Origin: Giesbergeria sp.
GTDB lineage: Bacteria > Pseudomonadota > Gammaproteobacteria > Burkholderiales > Burkholderiaceae_C
NCBI GenBank assembly: GCA_017985015.1
Contig: JAGNYI010000013.1
Span: 16,650-80,649 of the forward strand
Direction of reading: 5' to 3'
Length of the DNA stretch: 64,000 nucleotides
Below, piece by piece: positions 26,389 through 34,925 of the stretch. The first letter of the stretch is position 1. Each line of letters starts with the position of its first letter. The position numbers and the translations under genes were made by a program. The notes beneath the pieces are model-generated. The model made no database searches and was not told where the DNA came from. It saw only the letters and a program-made list of their open reading frames with translations.

Positions 26389-28695
26389 ATGAATCACCTC
26401 GCCCGCTATCCCGCCGGCCCCGATATCGAGGTTTACACCCAGATCGTTCGCACTACGCTGGCCACTTCCGGCCATTTCCTCGAGCGCGTCATCGAATCCA
26501 CCCGCAGAGCCTTGCAACAGCGCGAAGACCAGGCGCGCACCCCCCGCGAGAGCCACAGCGTAATGCACGCGCGCCAGCACCTCGAACGCGTCAACTTTGT
26601 CATGTGCGAGCGATTTCCCAACGCTCTGGAGCAAGCGATTGCCAAAGGTGCCGATCGGGAGCAAGCCGCAACACGCTCTCTTTTCTCGGTGCAGTTTGAC
26701 GACCTGGAGTTGATGGACGAATCGCAACTCAGCGAGAGTGTCGAACGTGCGCGGGCCGGACAGCTGCTTGCCGAAGCCGTGACAGAGCCTTTGGCGGAGC
26801 TCAATGCGCTCATGAGCGCTGCGCAAGGGCAATCGAGCGTCGACCCTGGGCACAATCCCCTGCAACCTGTGCTATTTCTGCAGGCCATGCAAGCCGTGGT
26901 CGGGCAGATGCAGCCGTCCGACGAAGTGCGGCGGGACTGGATGGGGCACATGGCCGAGGCAATGGGCTCCCAGCTTCGGGCCCTGTATCTTCAACTCATC
27001 GGGCAGATGCAGGATAGCGGCATCAAGCCCGCCGGTTATGCGGTGCGCCAGCAAGGCGGTCACTATGTTTACGTCAAGCCTGATGGCCCAGAAGGCCACG
27101 CTCCCGGGTTTGGTCCCGAAGCCGCGCCGTGGCGTGCGGGCGGTGTGCAAGCTTCGCCCGCGGCAGCAGCCGGAACCCGCCACACCCTGCTCACGCTGCA
27201 CCAGTTGCGCCGTCTGCTCACGGGCGAGCTGACCGAGGGCCCGGCGCCCGAAATGCCATTTTCTGAACAGTTTTCGTGCGAATTCGAAAGCGCACCATCC
27301 CACGCTGCCGCGCCCGCGCCGGAGTTCGACATCACCGTCCCTGCCGCCTTTGAGGCACTCCAGGAGATGAACCAGGTAGATCACATGATGAAGCGGCTGG
27401 GCAGTCGGGGCCCGGTGGGTGCGCCGGCTTCGGCGGCGATAGCCCCCCAGAGCCCCAGAGCGGCGCTCGGACAAGCCTTGAGCATGGAAGTCGTGGCACT
27501 CATGCTGGACAACATCGCGCACGACGATCGCCTGCTCTGGCCGGTGCAGCAACTCGTGAAAAAGCTGGAGCCCGCCCTATTGAAACTGGCAGTAGCCGAC
27601 CCGCGATTTTTCAGTGAAAAAGACCATCCCGCTCGCCGCCTGCTGCAGGAGATGACGGACCGCAGCCTGGCCTTTGACAGTCTCGAAGCCCAAGGTTTTG
27701 AGAGCTTCATGCAGCCACTGATCGACGTGGTAGGCCCATTGACCCACTCACCCATTGAAGACCAGGAGCCTTTTGCGCACGCCCTGTGGCAATTGATGGA
27801 CGCTTGGGCCACGCGTGAGAAAAAGCGCGAAAACGAGCGTCTGCGGGCCATCGAAGCCCTGCGCCATGCCGAGCAGCGCAACCTGCTGGCCGCCAGGATG
27901 TCGCATGAGATGCGGCTACTGCCGCAGATCGACGCGATCCCGGCCGAAATTGCGCGTTTCCTGTTGGGCCCCTGGACCCAGGTGATGGCCCAGGCGCGGC
28001 TGAGCGATCACAGTGGCAGCAACGACCCGGGCCGCTACCGGGAGGCGGTCGACGCGCTGATCTGGAGTGCGCAACCCCAGCTCACCCGCATCAACGTGGG
28101 CCGCCTCGCCCGCCTCGTTCCCAAGCTGCTCTCCAGACTGAACGCAGGCCTGGCTGCCATCGACTATCCACCCACCGAGACCCACAAGTTCTTCGAACTG
28201 CTGATGCAGCTGCACCAGCAGGCCTTTGTGCCCGGCCGCACCGCAGACGCCGCACCCAGCGCGCACCCAGCCTCCACCCCCAGCCATGCGCCCACCCTGG
28301 AGACAGAAGAACCCTGGATTGCGCCATCCGAAGCCGCGGAATCGGGCTTCATGGCGGAGCTCGCAGACATCCCGCCACCAAGCCCTGACGGCGACGCGCC
28401 CCACCCCCCGGCTTCCACCACTGCGCCCACGCCGGAGATGGGCGTTGGAACCTGGGTCAACCTTCAAATTGAAGGCAAATGGGAGCGCACGCAGCTGTCC
28501 TGGATTGGATCCCATGGCAACTTCTTCCTGTTTACCAACGCCTATGGTCACACGCAGTCAATGACCCGGCGACTGCTCGATAAGCTGGTTGCTCGGGGCA
28601 CGCTGCAGGTCATTTCCGAGCAAACCGTGGTGGCTGGCGCACTGGACGCCGTGGCACAGACGGCCCTGCGCAACAGCCTGGACACGAGCCATTGA
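26389..28695 (+). CDS. DUF1631 family protein
   Basis: A 768-residue protein matching the DUF1631 family (function unknown, mostly beta- and gamma-proteobacteria). Visible features are an N-terminal helical region with RVNFVMCERFPNALEQAI, a central region with LGQALSMEVVALMLDNIAHD and DRLLWPVQQLVKKLEPALLK, a Pro-rich linker (about 620-690), and a C-terminal PilZ-like piece VNLQIEGKWERTQLSWIGSH with FLFTNAYGHTQSMTRR. This suggests a possible link to cyclic-di-GMP signalling, by resemblance only. ATG 26389 has GGAGAG upstream; ATG 26353 is also possible. Confidence 0.85.
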   Translation: MNHLARYPAGPDIEVYTQIVRTTLATSGHFLERVIESTRRALQQREDQARTPRESHSVMHARQHLERVNFVMCERFPNALEQAIAKGADREQAATRSLFSVQFDDLELMDESQLSESVERARAGQLLAEAVTEPLAELNALMSAAQGQSSVDPGHNPLQPVLFLQAMQAVVGQMQPSDEVRRDWMGHMAEAMGSQLRALYLQLIGQMQDSGIKPAGYAVRQQGGHYVYVKPDGPEGHAPGFGPEAAPWRAGGVQASPAAAAGTRHTLLTLHQLRRLLTGELTEGPAPEMPFSEQFSCEFESAPSHAAAPAPEFDITVPAAFEALQEMNQVDHMMKRLGSRGPVGAPASAAIAPQSPRAALGQALSMEVVALMLDNIAHDDRLLWPVQQLVKKLEPALLKLAVADPRFFSEKDHPARRLLQEMTDRSLAFDSLEAQGFESFMQPLIDVVGPLTHSPIEDQEPFAHALWQLMDAWATREKKRENERLRAIEALRHAEQRNLLAARMSHEMRLLPQIDAIPAEIARFLLGPWTQVMAQARLSDHSGSNDPGRYREAVDALIWSAQPQLTRINVGRLARLVPKLLSRLNAGLAAIDYPPTETHKFFELLMQLHQQAFVPGRTADAAPSAHPASTPSHAPTLETEEPWIAPSEAAESGFMAELADIPPPSPDGDAPHPPASTTAPTPEMGVGTWVNLQIEGKWERTQLSWIGSHGNFFLFTNAYGHTQSMTRRLLDKLVARGTLQVISEQTVVAGALDAVAQTALRNSLDTSH

Positions 28696-28843
28696 CGCGA
28701 CATTGCCTGGCTCAAACTGCCGCAAACTCGCCGCCCGCAGCAACGCACTCGCCGGCGCCACCAGCGTCTGCAAGCCGTCTCCACGCGCCTGCGACAGCGC
28801 TGGTATGCACAGGGCGACACACAAGCGCAGCCCAACGCGCTGG

Positions 28844-29284
28844 TCAGCCCGGCCAGTCCGCACCCGGGCTCAGCCACCCACCCTGGCCCACCAGCAGATC
28901 GGCCGCCGCGAGCTGGGAGCGGCGCGGCCTGGCGATCGGGCGTGGCACGCTTGATTCCTGCTGCCGCCAAGGCCGCAGCCACTGCCAGGTGCGCAGACGT
29001 GCCGCCAGCGCCCTGCGCGCGGGCACGGGCGCGGCAAAGCCCTCGCCCGCTTCCGCCTGCATCGCCCAAGCAGCGGAGCGCTCGCGCTCGATAGACAGCG
29101 CCGTGTCGCGCACCATGACCGCCGCCCGCAGACGCAGAACCTCGCACTCCAGCCGATCAATATCCGCCTGCTGCTGCGCCATCACGCGGCTGCAGCGCTC
29201 CTGCACGGCGCCATACACGCGGCAGAGCACCACATGCTCTTGCGCAGCCGTGGTTGCGGGCGAAACGATGGGTATGGAGCGCAT
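28844..29284 (-). CDS. Small Fur-box-associated protein, possibly a decayed DUF2325 gene
   Basis: A 146-residue ORF with a coiled-coil core (RLECEVLRLRAAVMVRDTAL) resembling the N-terminal half of coiled-coil DUF2325 proteins. The end, AADLLVGQGGWLSPGADW, lines up with the family motif ADLVICQTGCxSHxxYW but has lost both cysteines. The segment normally before it is missing, and the stop follows at once. A strong Fur box lies 39-57 nt upstream. It may be a shortened functional protein or a pseudogene. The minus strand immediately downstream (28696-28843) shows no convincing continuation. Confidence 0.5.
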   Translation of the reverse strand: MRSIPIVSPATTAAQEHVVLCRVYGAVQERCSRVMAQQQADIDRLECEVLRLRAAVMVRDTALSIERERSAAWAMQAEAGEGFAAPVPARRALAARLRTWQWLRPWRQQESSVPRPIARPRRSQLAAADLLVGQGGWLSPGADWPG

Positions 29285-29322
29285 GGTGCTGGCCTGATGT
29301 AGAAACGACAGGCTCGATATTA

Positions 29323-29341
29323 AATGAGAATAATTCTCATT
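29323..29341 (-). promoter_or_regulatory. Fur box
   Basis: AATGAGAATAATTCTCATT is a perfect 9-1-9 palindrome and a classical iron-repressor site. It sits upstream of the small minus-strand ORF and just past the 3' end of hrpA, so the small ORF is its only sensible target. Confidence 0.85.
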
Positions 29342-29390
29342 GCAAATAGGCAAACACTTCAACACCCAACGCACACGCTCGCTCCGAAGA

Positions 29391-32300
29391 TCAGCTCTGG
29401 ATCTGCGCCCAGAGCTTGTCGAGTCTTTTCACGCTCACCGGCTGCGGTGTGCGCAGTTCCTGTGCGAAAAAGCTCACGCGCAGTTCTTCCAGCAGCCAGC
29501 GCAGCTCCTGCATGCGGGCATCCACCGCGCCCTTGCGCTCGGCCACCAGGCGCCAGTAGCGCTGCTCCTGCGGGCGCAATTCGGCCAGTTTTGCAGCGTC
29601 GCGGGCCGGGTCGGCGCGCAGCTTGTCCAGGCGTGCGGTGATGGCCTTGAGGTAGCGGGCAAAGTGCGCCAGTTGCGGCCACGGCGCTGCGGTGAGGAAG
29701 TTTTTCGGCACCAGGCGCTGGAGTTGTGCCAGCGCGTCCTGCGTGGCTTCGGGGGCGTTTTTGGTGTCCTTGATCTTGCGGGCAGCCAGCGCGTATTCGG
29801 CGAGGATGGTGGCGGCCAGGCGCGCCACTTCGTTGGCGATCAAGGTCAGGCGCCCACGCCCTTCCTGCACGCGGCGATCAAATTCTTGTGCGTTGGTGGG
29901 GAGGGGTTCGAGCAGAAAGGCTCGGCCCATTGCCACGTCGAGGATTTGGCTGCGCAGCTCTTCCTGGGTTCCCAAGGGCATAAAAGCGACGGCCATTTTT
30001 TGCAGCTCGGGAAGGTTTTTTTCGAGGTACTTGAGTGCATCCTTGATTTGCAGCGCAAACAAGCGCCGCAGGCCCGCACGGTGTTTGGCAGCGGCCACAT
30101 CGGGTTCGTCAAACACTTCGATGGTGACGGCATCGCCCGCATCAATGAGCGCGGGAAAGCCAATCAACTGCTGCCCGCCCCGGCCGATTTCCATCAGTTC
30201 GGGCAGCTCGCCAAAGGTCCAGCTGGTGTAGCGCGCCTCGGCGTGCACCGTGGGCAGCGCAGATTTTGCTTTTGTTTTGATAGCTGCTTGCGCTTGTCCA
30301 GTAAGCGCTAGAGGCTCATTTGACTCTAATTTTTTGGCTTCTTGAGCGTTACTGCTCAGCTTGAGCCCGGCCAGCGCCTGGAACGCCCCGCGCGCCTTGG
30401 CGCCCCACTCGGCCTTGAGCGCGCCCAGGTTGCGGCCCTGACCGAGCTGGCGGCCATGCTCGTCCACGATACGGAAGTTCATGAACAAGTGCGGGCTCAG
30501 CATGTCGAGCTTGAAGTCGGCGCGTTTCACGTCGAGCGAGGTCTCGTCGCGCACCTGTTTGAGCAGCGCATCCACCAGCCCCAGGTGCCCGATGCGGTCG
30601 GGCGTGCCCAGCAGTTCGGCCAAGCGCGCAGCGGATTCGGGCAGCGGCACAAAGCGGCTGCGCGGGCGCTGGGGCAGGCTTTTGAGCAGCGCCTGAATCT
30701 TTTCCTTGAGCATGCCCGGCACCAGCCATTCGCAGCGCTCCTCGCTCACCTGGTTGAGCACAAACAGCGGCACGGCCACCGTGACGCCGTCGCGCGCGTC
30801 GCCCGGCTCGTGCAGGTAGCTGGCCTGGCAGTCCACGCCGCCCAGGCGAATCATTTTGGGGAACGCGGCGGTGGTGATGCCTGCCGCCTCATGGCGCATC
30901 AATTCATCGCGCGTGAGAAGCAGCAGCTCGGGGCGCTTGACCGTCTCTTGCCGGTACCACTGCTCGAAACTGCGGCCGCTGGTGATGTCTTGCGGCAACT
31001 GCTGGTCATAGAAGGCGTAGATCAGTTCTTCGTCCACCAGCACGTCCTGGCGGCGGGACTTGTGCTCCAGCTCTTCCACCTTGGCGATGAGCTTTTCGTT
31101 GGCTGCCAGGAACGGCAGGCGCTTGTGCCATTCGGGCAGCACATCGCCCGCCACCAGCGCCTGGCGGATGAACATCTCGCGCGCGGCCTGCGGGTCCACC
31201 TTGTCAAAGGGCTTGCGCCGCCCGCTGTAGACCACCAGGCCGTAGAGCGTGGCGCGCTCGAAAGCCACTACTTCGGCGGCCTTTTTCTCCCAGTGCGGGT
31301 CGAGCAGCTGCTTCTTGAGCAAATGGCCGCCGACTTCTTCCAGCCAGGTCGGATCGATGTTGGCAATGCCACGGCCGAACAAACGCGTGGTCTCCACCAG
31401 TTCGGCGCAGACGATCCAGCGGCCGGGCTTCTTGCGCAGGTGCGCGCCGGGGTGGCGGTGAAACTTGATGCCGCGCGCGCCCAGGTACACGTCTTCCTCT
31501 TCCGGTTTGAAGCCGATGTTGCCCAGCAAACCGGCGAGCATGGAATTGTGCAACTCCTCATAGCTCGCCGGCTTTGGGTTCAGCTCCCACTTGTGCTCGG
31601 CCACCACGGTGAGCAGTTGGCTGTGCACGTCGCGCCACTCGCGCACGCGGCGCACGTTGATGAAGTTCTGCCGCAGCAATTGTTCGTACTGGCGGTTGCT
31701 GAGCTTGTGGGAAGGGGCTGCATCTGCAAGCGCCGAGGGTGGTGCAGGCTGTGGCTGGGCGCCCGAGGCGCGCTGTGCCACGGGCAGAAAGGCCTGGTTG
31801 GGCGCCTTCTTGCGCGCCTGGTCCTTCTGCACGCGGGCCGAGGCGAACGTGGGCATGCTGCCGCCGCGCGCTTGCTGCAGCCAGTTCCACAGCGTCAAGT
31901 AGCCGCTGAACTCGCTTTTCTCGTCGTCGAACTTGGCGTGCTGCTGGTCGGCCTGCTGCTGCGCTTCCATGGGGCGGTCGCGCACGTCCTGCAGGCTGAG
32001 TGCGCTGGCAATCACCAGCACTTCGTTCAAGGCACCGCGCGCTCGCGCTTCCAGAATCATGCGGCCGACGCGCGGGTCCACCGGCAGGCGCGCCAGTTCA
32101 CGGCCCATGGAAGTGAGCTCGTTCTGCTCATCCACCGCGCCCAGCTCGTGCAGCAGCTGGTAGCCATCGGCAATGGCGCGGCCGGACGGTGCATCGATAA
32201 ACGGAAACTGCGCCACGTCGCCCAGGTGCAGCGACTTCATGCGCAGGATGACGCCGGCCAGCGATGAACGCAAAATTTCCGGGTCCGTAAAGCGCGCTCG

Positions 32301-33422
32301 CCCGGCAAAATCTTTCTCGTCGTACAGACGTATGCAGATGCCGCTGGCCACCCGTCCGCAGCGCCCGGCGCGCTGGTTGGCCGCCGCCTGGCTGATGGGC
32401 TCGACCAGCAACTGCTCGACCTTGCTGCGCAGGCTGTAGCGCTTGACGCGCGCGGTGCCCGAGTCGATCACGTAGCGGATGCCCGGCACCGTGAGCGAGG
32501 TCTCGGCCACGTTGGTGGCCAGGATGATGCGCCGGCCCGTGTGGCCGTCAAAGATGCGGTCCTGCTCGGCTTGCGAGAGGCGCGCAAACAGCGGCAGCAC
32601 CTCGGCATTGCGCGTGACCACGTTGTGCGCCAGGTGCTTGCGCAGGTGGTCGGCGGCCTCGCGGATTTCGCGCTCGCCGGGCAGGAAAACGAGGATGTCG
32701 CCAGCGGCGTTGCCTTGCCACAGCTCATCGACGCCATCGGCAATCGCTTCGTTCAAGCCGTAGTCGCGCGACTCCTCGAACGGGCGCCAGCGCTGCTCCA
32801 CCGGGAACATGCGGCCGGAGACCATCAGCACCGGGGCCGGGCCGTCCTTGCTTTCAAAATGCTTGGCAAACCGGTCCGCATCGATGGTGGCGGACGTCAC
32901 CACCACCTTCAGGTCGGGCCGGCGCGGCAAGATCTCGCGCAGGTAGCCCAGCAGGAAATCGATGTTCAGACTGCGCTCGTGCGCCTCGTCGATGATGATG
33001 GTGTCGTAGGCCTTGAGTAGCGGGTCGGTCTGCGTCTCGGCCAGCAAAATGCCGTCCGTCATCAGCTTGACCGAAGCATCGCGGCTCAGCCGGTCCTGAA
33101 AGCGCACCTTGTAGCCCACCACCTCGCCCAGCGGCGTCTTGAGTTCCTCGGCAATCCGCTTGGCCACGCTGCTGGCTGCAATGCGGCGCGGCTGGGTGTG
33201 GCCGATAAGCTGGCCGCGTTCGCCGGGACGGGCGTTGAGTTTTCCGCGCCCCAGGGTGAGCGCGATCTTGGGCAACTGGGTGGTCTTGCCCGAGCCGGTT
33301 TCGCCGCAGACGATGATGACCTGGTGCTGCTTCAGGGCCTGCGCAATCTCGGCACGCCGGGCAGAGACCGGCAAAGATTCGGGAAACGTGATCTGCAGAG
33401 AACGGGCGGCGGCGTCGGACAA
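29391..33422 (-). CDS. hrpA: ATP-dependent RNA helicase HrpA
   Basis: DEAH-box RNA helicase of 1343 residues, the usual HrpA size. Walker A is GETGSGKTTQLPK near the N-terminus. The DEAH box is in IIIDEAHERSLNIDFLLGYL, the SAT motif is VTSATIDADRF, and motif VI is QRAGRCGRVASG. The ratchet and OB-fold regions are followed by the long HrpA-specific C-terminal DUF3418 domain. Residues 1028-1054 (around LESNEPLALTGQAQAAIKTK), in that C-terminal region, are encoded by a dispersed repeat. Divergent from argA. Confidence 0.95.
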   Translation of the reverse strand: MSDAAARSLQITFPESLPVSARRAEIAQALKQHQVIIVCGETGSGKTTQLPKIALTLGRGKLNARPGERGQLIGHTQPRRIAASSVAKRIAEELKTPLGEVVGYKVRFQDRLSRDASVKLMTDGILLAETQTDPLLKAYDTIIIDEAHERSLNIDFLLGYLREILPRRPDLKVVVTSATIDADRFAKHFESKDGPAPVLMVSGRMFPVEQRWRPFEESRDYGLNEAIADGVDELWQGNAAGDILVFLPGEREIREAADHLRKHLAHNVVTRNAEVLPLFARLSQAEQDRIFDGHTGRRIILATNVAETSLTVPGIRYVIDSGTARVKRYSLRSKVEQLLVEPISQAAANQRAGRCGRVASGICIRLYDEKDFAGRARFTDPEILRSSLAGVILRMKSLHLGDVAQFPFIDAPSGRAIADGYQLLHELGAVDEQNELTSMGRELARLPVDPRVGRMILEARARGALNEVLVIASALSLQDVRDRPMEAQQQADQQHAKFDDEKSEFSGYLTLWNWLQQARGGSMPTFASARVQKDQARKKAPNQAFLPVAQRASGAQPQPAPPSALADAAPSHKLSNRQYEQLLRQNFINVRRVREWRDVHSQLLTVVAEHKWELNPKPASYEELHNSMLAGLLGNIGFKPEEEDVYLGARGIKFHRHPGAHLRKKPGRWIVCAELVETTRLFGRGIANIDPTWLEEVGGHLLKKQLLDPHWEKKAAEVVAFERATLYGLVVYSGRRKPFDKVDPQAAREMFIRQALVAGDVLPEWHKRLPFLAANEKLIAKVEELEHKSRRQDVLVDEELIYAFYDQQLPQDITSGRSFEQWYRQETVKRPELLLLTRDELMRHEAAGITTAAFPKMIRLGGVDCQASYLHEPGDARDGVTVAVPLFVLNQVSEERCEWLVPGMLKEKIQALLKSLPQRPRSRFVPLPESAARLAELLGTPDRIGHLGLVDALLKQVRDETSLDVKRADFKLDMLSPHLFMNFRIVDEHGRQLGQGRNLGALKAEWGAKARGAFQALAGLKLSSNAQEAKKLESNEPLALTGQAQAAIKTKAKSALPTVHAEARYTSWTFGELPELMEIGRGGQQLIGFPALIDAGDAVTIEVFDEPDVAAAKHRAGLRRLFALQIKDALKYLEKNLPELQKMAVAFMPLGTQEELRSQILDVAMGRAFLLEPLPTNAQEFDRRVQEGRGRLTLIANEVARLAATILAEYALAARKIKDTKNAPEATQDALAQLQRLVPKNFLTAAPWPQLAHFARYLKAITARLDKLRADPARDAAKLAELRPQEQRYWRLVAERKGAVDARMQELRWLLEELRVSFFAQELRTPQPVSVKRLDKLWAQIQS
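30262..30340 (+). repeat. Full dispersed repeat read antisense and in frame inside hrpA
   Basis: TTTTGATAGCTGCTTGCGCT, then AGTAAGCGCTAGAGGCTCAT: the clearest full copy in a coding region. Its reverse strand is open in the hrpA frame and encodes about 26 residues. Confidence 0.8.
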
Positions 33423-33523
33423 GGTGGCAACTTCGTAGAGAATCGCGAATTATCCCCGGCCCGCTCCATTTTCTGGACGACTCCCACCCAGCCTACCGCC
33501 GCTCTGCGGCCCCGCCCACGCGC

Positions 33524-34870
33524 ATGTCCACCGTCTTCAACTTCACTTTTGTGCCCTGGTTCCGCTCCGTGGCGCCCTACATCCACAAGTTTCGGCACCA
33601 GACCTTTGTCATCGGGCTGCCGGGCGAGGCCATTGCTGCGGGCAAGCTCTACAGCATTGCGCAGGACCTTGCCATGATCCAGGCGATGGGCGTCAAGATC
33701 GTTCTGGTGCACGGCTTTCGCCCGCAAGTGAACGAGCAGCTCGCCGCCAAGGGCCATGAGGGGCGCTACTCGCACGGCATCCGTATCACCGATTCGGTGG
33801 CGCTCGACAGTGCGCAGGAGGCCGCTGGGCAGTTGCGCTATGAGATCGAAGCCGCGTTCAGCCAGGGCCTGCCGAACACGCCCATGGCCGATTCCACGGT
33901 GCGGGTGATTTCGGGCAACTTCATTACGGCACGGCCGGTGGGCATCGTCGATGGGGTGGATTTCCAGCACTCTGGGCTGGTGCGCAAAGTGGACGTGGCG
34001 GGCATCCAGCGCTCGCTCGACATGGACGCACTGGTGCTCATCTCACCCTTTGGCTTCTCGCCCACGGGCGAGGCCTTCAACCTGAACATGGAGGAAGTCG
34101 CGACCTCGGTGGCCATCGCCCTCAAGGCCGACAAGCTGGTGTTCGTCTCCGAAGTGCCGGGCATATTGCAGAACCCCGAAGAACCCGCCACCGACGACAA
34201 CCCGATCGACACCGAACTGCCGCTCGCCCAGGCGCGCCAGCTGCTGGCGCGCATGCCCGCGAGCCAGCAACCGTCGGACACCGCGTTCTACCTGCAGCAC
34301 TGCGTGAAGGCCTGCCAGGGCGGTGTGGAGCGCAGCCACATCATTCCGTTTGCCGTGGACGGTGCGCTGCTGCTCGAGATCTACGTGCACGACGGCATCG
34401 GCACCATGATCGTAGACGAAAAGCTCGAAGAAGTGCGCGAAGCCACGGCGGACGACGTTGCCGGCATCCTGCAGCTGATCGAGCCGTTCGAGAAAGACGG
34501 CACGCTGGTCAAGCGCGACCGCACCGAGATCGAACGCGACGCCTCCAACTACACCATCGTCGAGCACGACGGCGTGATCTTTGGCTGCGCCGCGCTGTAC
34601 GCCTACCCCGAGGCACGCACCGCCGAAATGGCCGCCCTCACCGTCTCGCCGCAAAGCCAGGGCACCGGCGACGGTGAAAAGCTGCTGCGCCGCATCGAGC
34701 AGCGCGCGCGCCTGCTGGGGTTGGAGAGCATCTTCGTGCTCACGACGCGCACCATGCACTGGTTCCTGAAGCGCGGCTTCAAGCCGGTGGACCCCGAGTG
34801 GCTGCCCGAAGCGCGCAAGCGCAAGTACAACTGGGACCGGCGCAGCCAGGTTCTGGTGCGCAAACTTTAG
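33524..34870 (+). CDS. argA: Amino-acid N-acetyltransferase (N-acetylglutamate synthase)
   Basis: First step of arginine synthesis: acetyl-CoA plus glutamate to N-acetylglutamate. The 448-residue protein has an N-terminal amino-acid-kinase-like domain (KIVLVHGFRPQVNEQL, SGNFITARPVGIVDGVDFQ, DALVLISPFGFSPTGEAFNL), usually the arginine feedback site, and a C-terminal GNAT domain (EMAALTVSPQSQGTGDGEKL acetyl-CoA loop, FVLTTRTMHWFLKRGF). Length and order match classical ArgA. It ends just before a dispersed repeat. Confidence 0.95.
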   Translation: MSTVFNFTFVPWFRSVAPYIHKFRHQTFVIGLPGEAIAAGKLYSIAQDLAMIQAMGVKIVLVHGFRPQVNEQLAAKGHEGRYSHGIRITDSVALDSAQEAAGQLRYEIEAAFSQGLPNTPMADSTVRVISGNFITARPVGIVDGVDFQHSGLVRKVDVAGIQRSLDMDALVLISPFGFSPTGEAFNLNMEEVATSVAIALKADKLVFVSEVPGILQNPEEPATDDNPIDTELPLAQARQLLARMPASQQPSDTAFYLQHCVKACQGGVERSHIIPFAVDGALLLEIYVHDGIGTMIVDEKLEEVREATADDVAGILQLIEPFEKDGTLVKRDRTEIERDASNYTIVEHDGVIFGCAALYAYPEARTAEMAALTVSPQSQGTGDGEKLLRRIEQRARLLGLESIFVLTTRTMHWFLKRGFKPVDPEWLPEARKRKYNWDRRSQVLVRKL

Positions 34871-34871
34871 G

Positions 34872-34925
34872 CAAAAACAGCCTCCAACGCTTATTCAGCA
34901 AGCGTTTATAGCTATATTTTCAATA
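34872..34925 (-). repeat. Dispersed repeat at the 3' end of the HD-GYP gene
   Basis: On the minus strand AAAATATAGCTATAAACGC, then GAATAAGCGTTGGAGGC. It overlaps the last codons of the HD-GYP gene, and the TAG of the TAGCTAT core is that gene's stop. Confidence 0.75.

Noticed and set aside
28692-29297. Plus-strand ORF after the DUF1631 gene
   Set aside because: Low-complexity Ala/Arg/Ser text. The minus strand has the coiled-coil ORF with a Fur box, which explains the region better.
30342-32267. Long antisense ORF opposite hrpA (about 641 codons)
   Set aside because: Compositional shadow, no domain, entirely inside hrpA.
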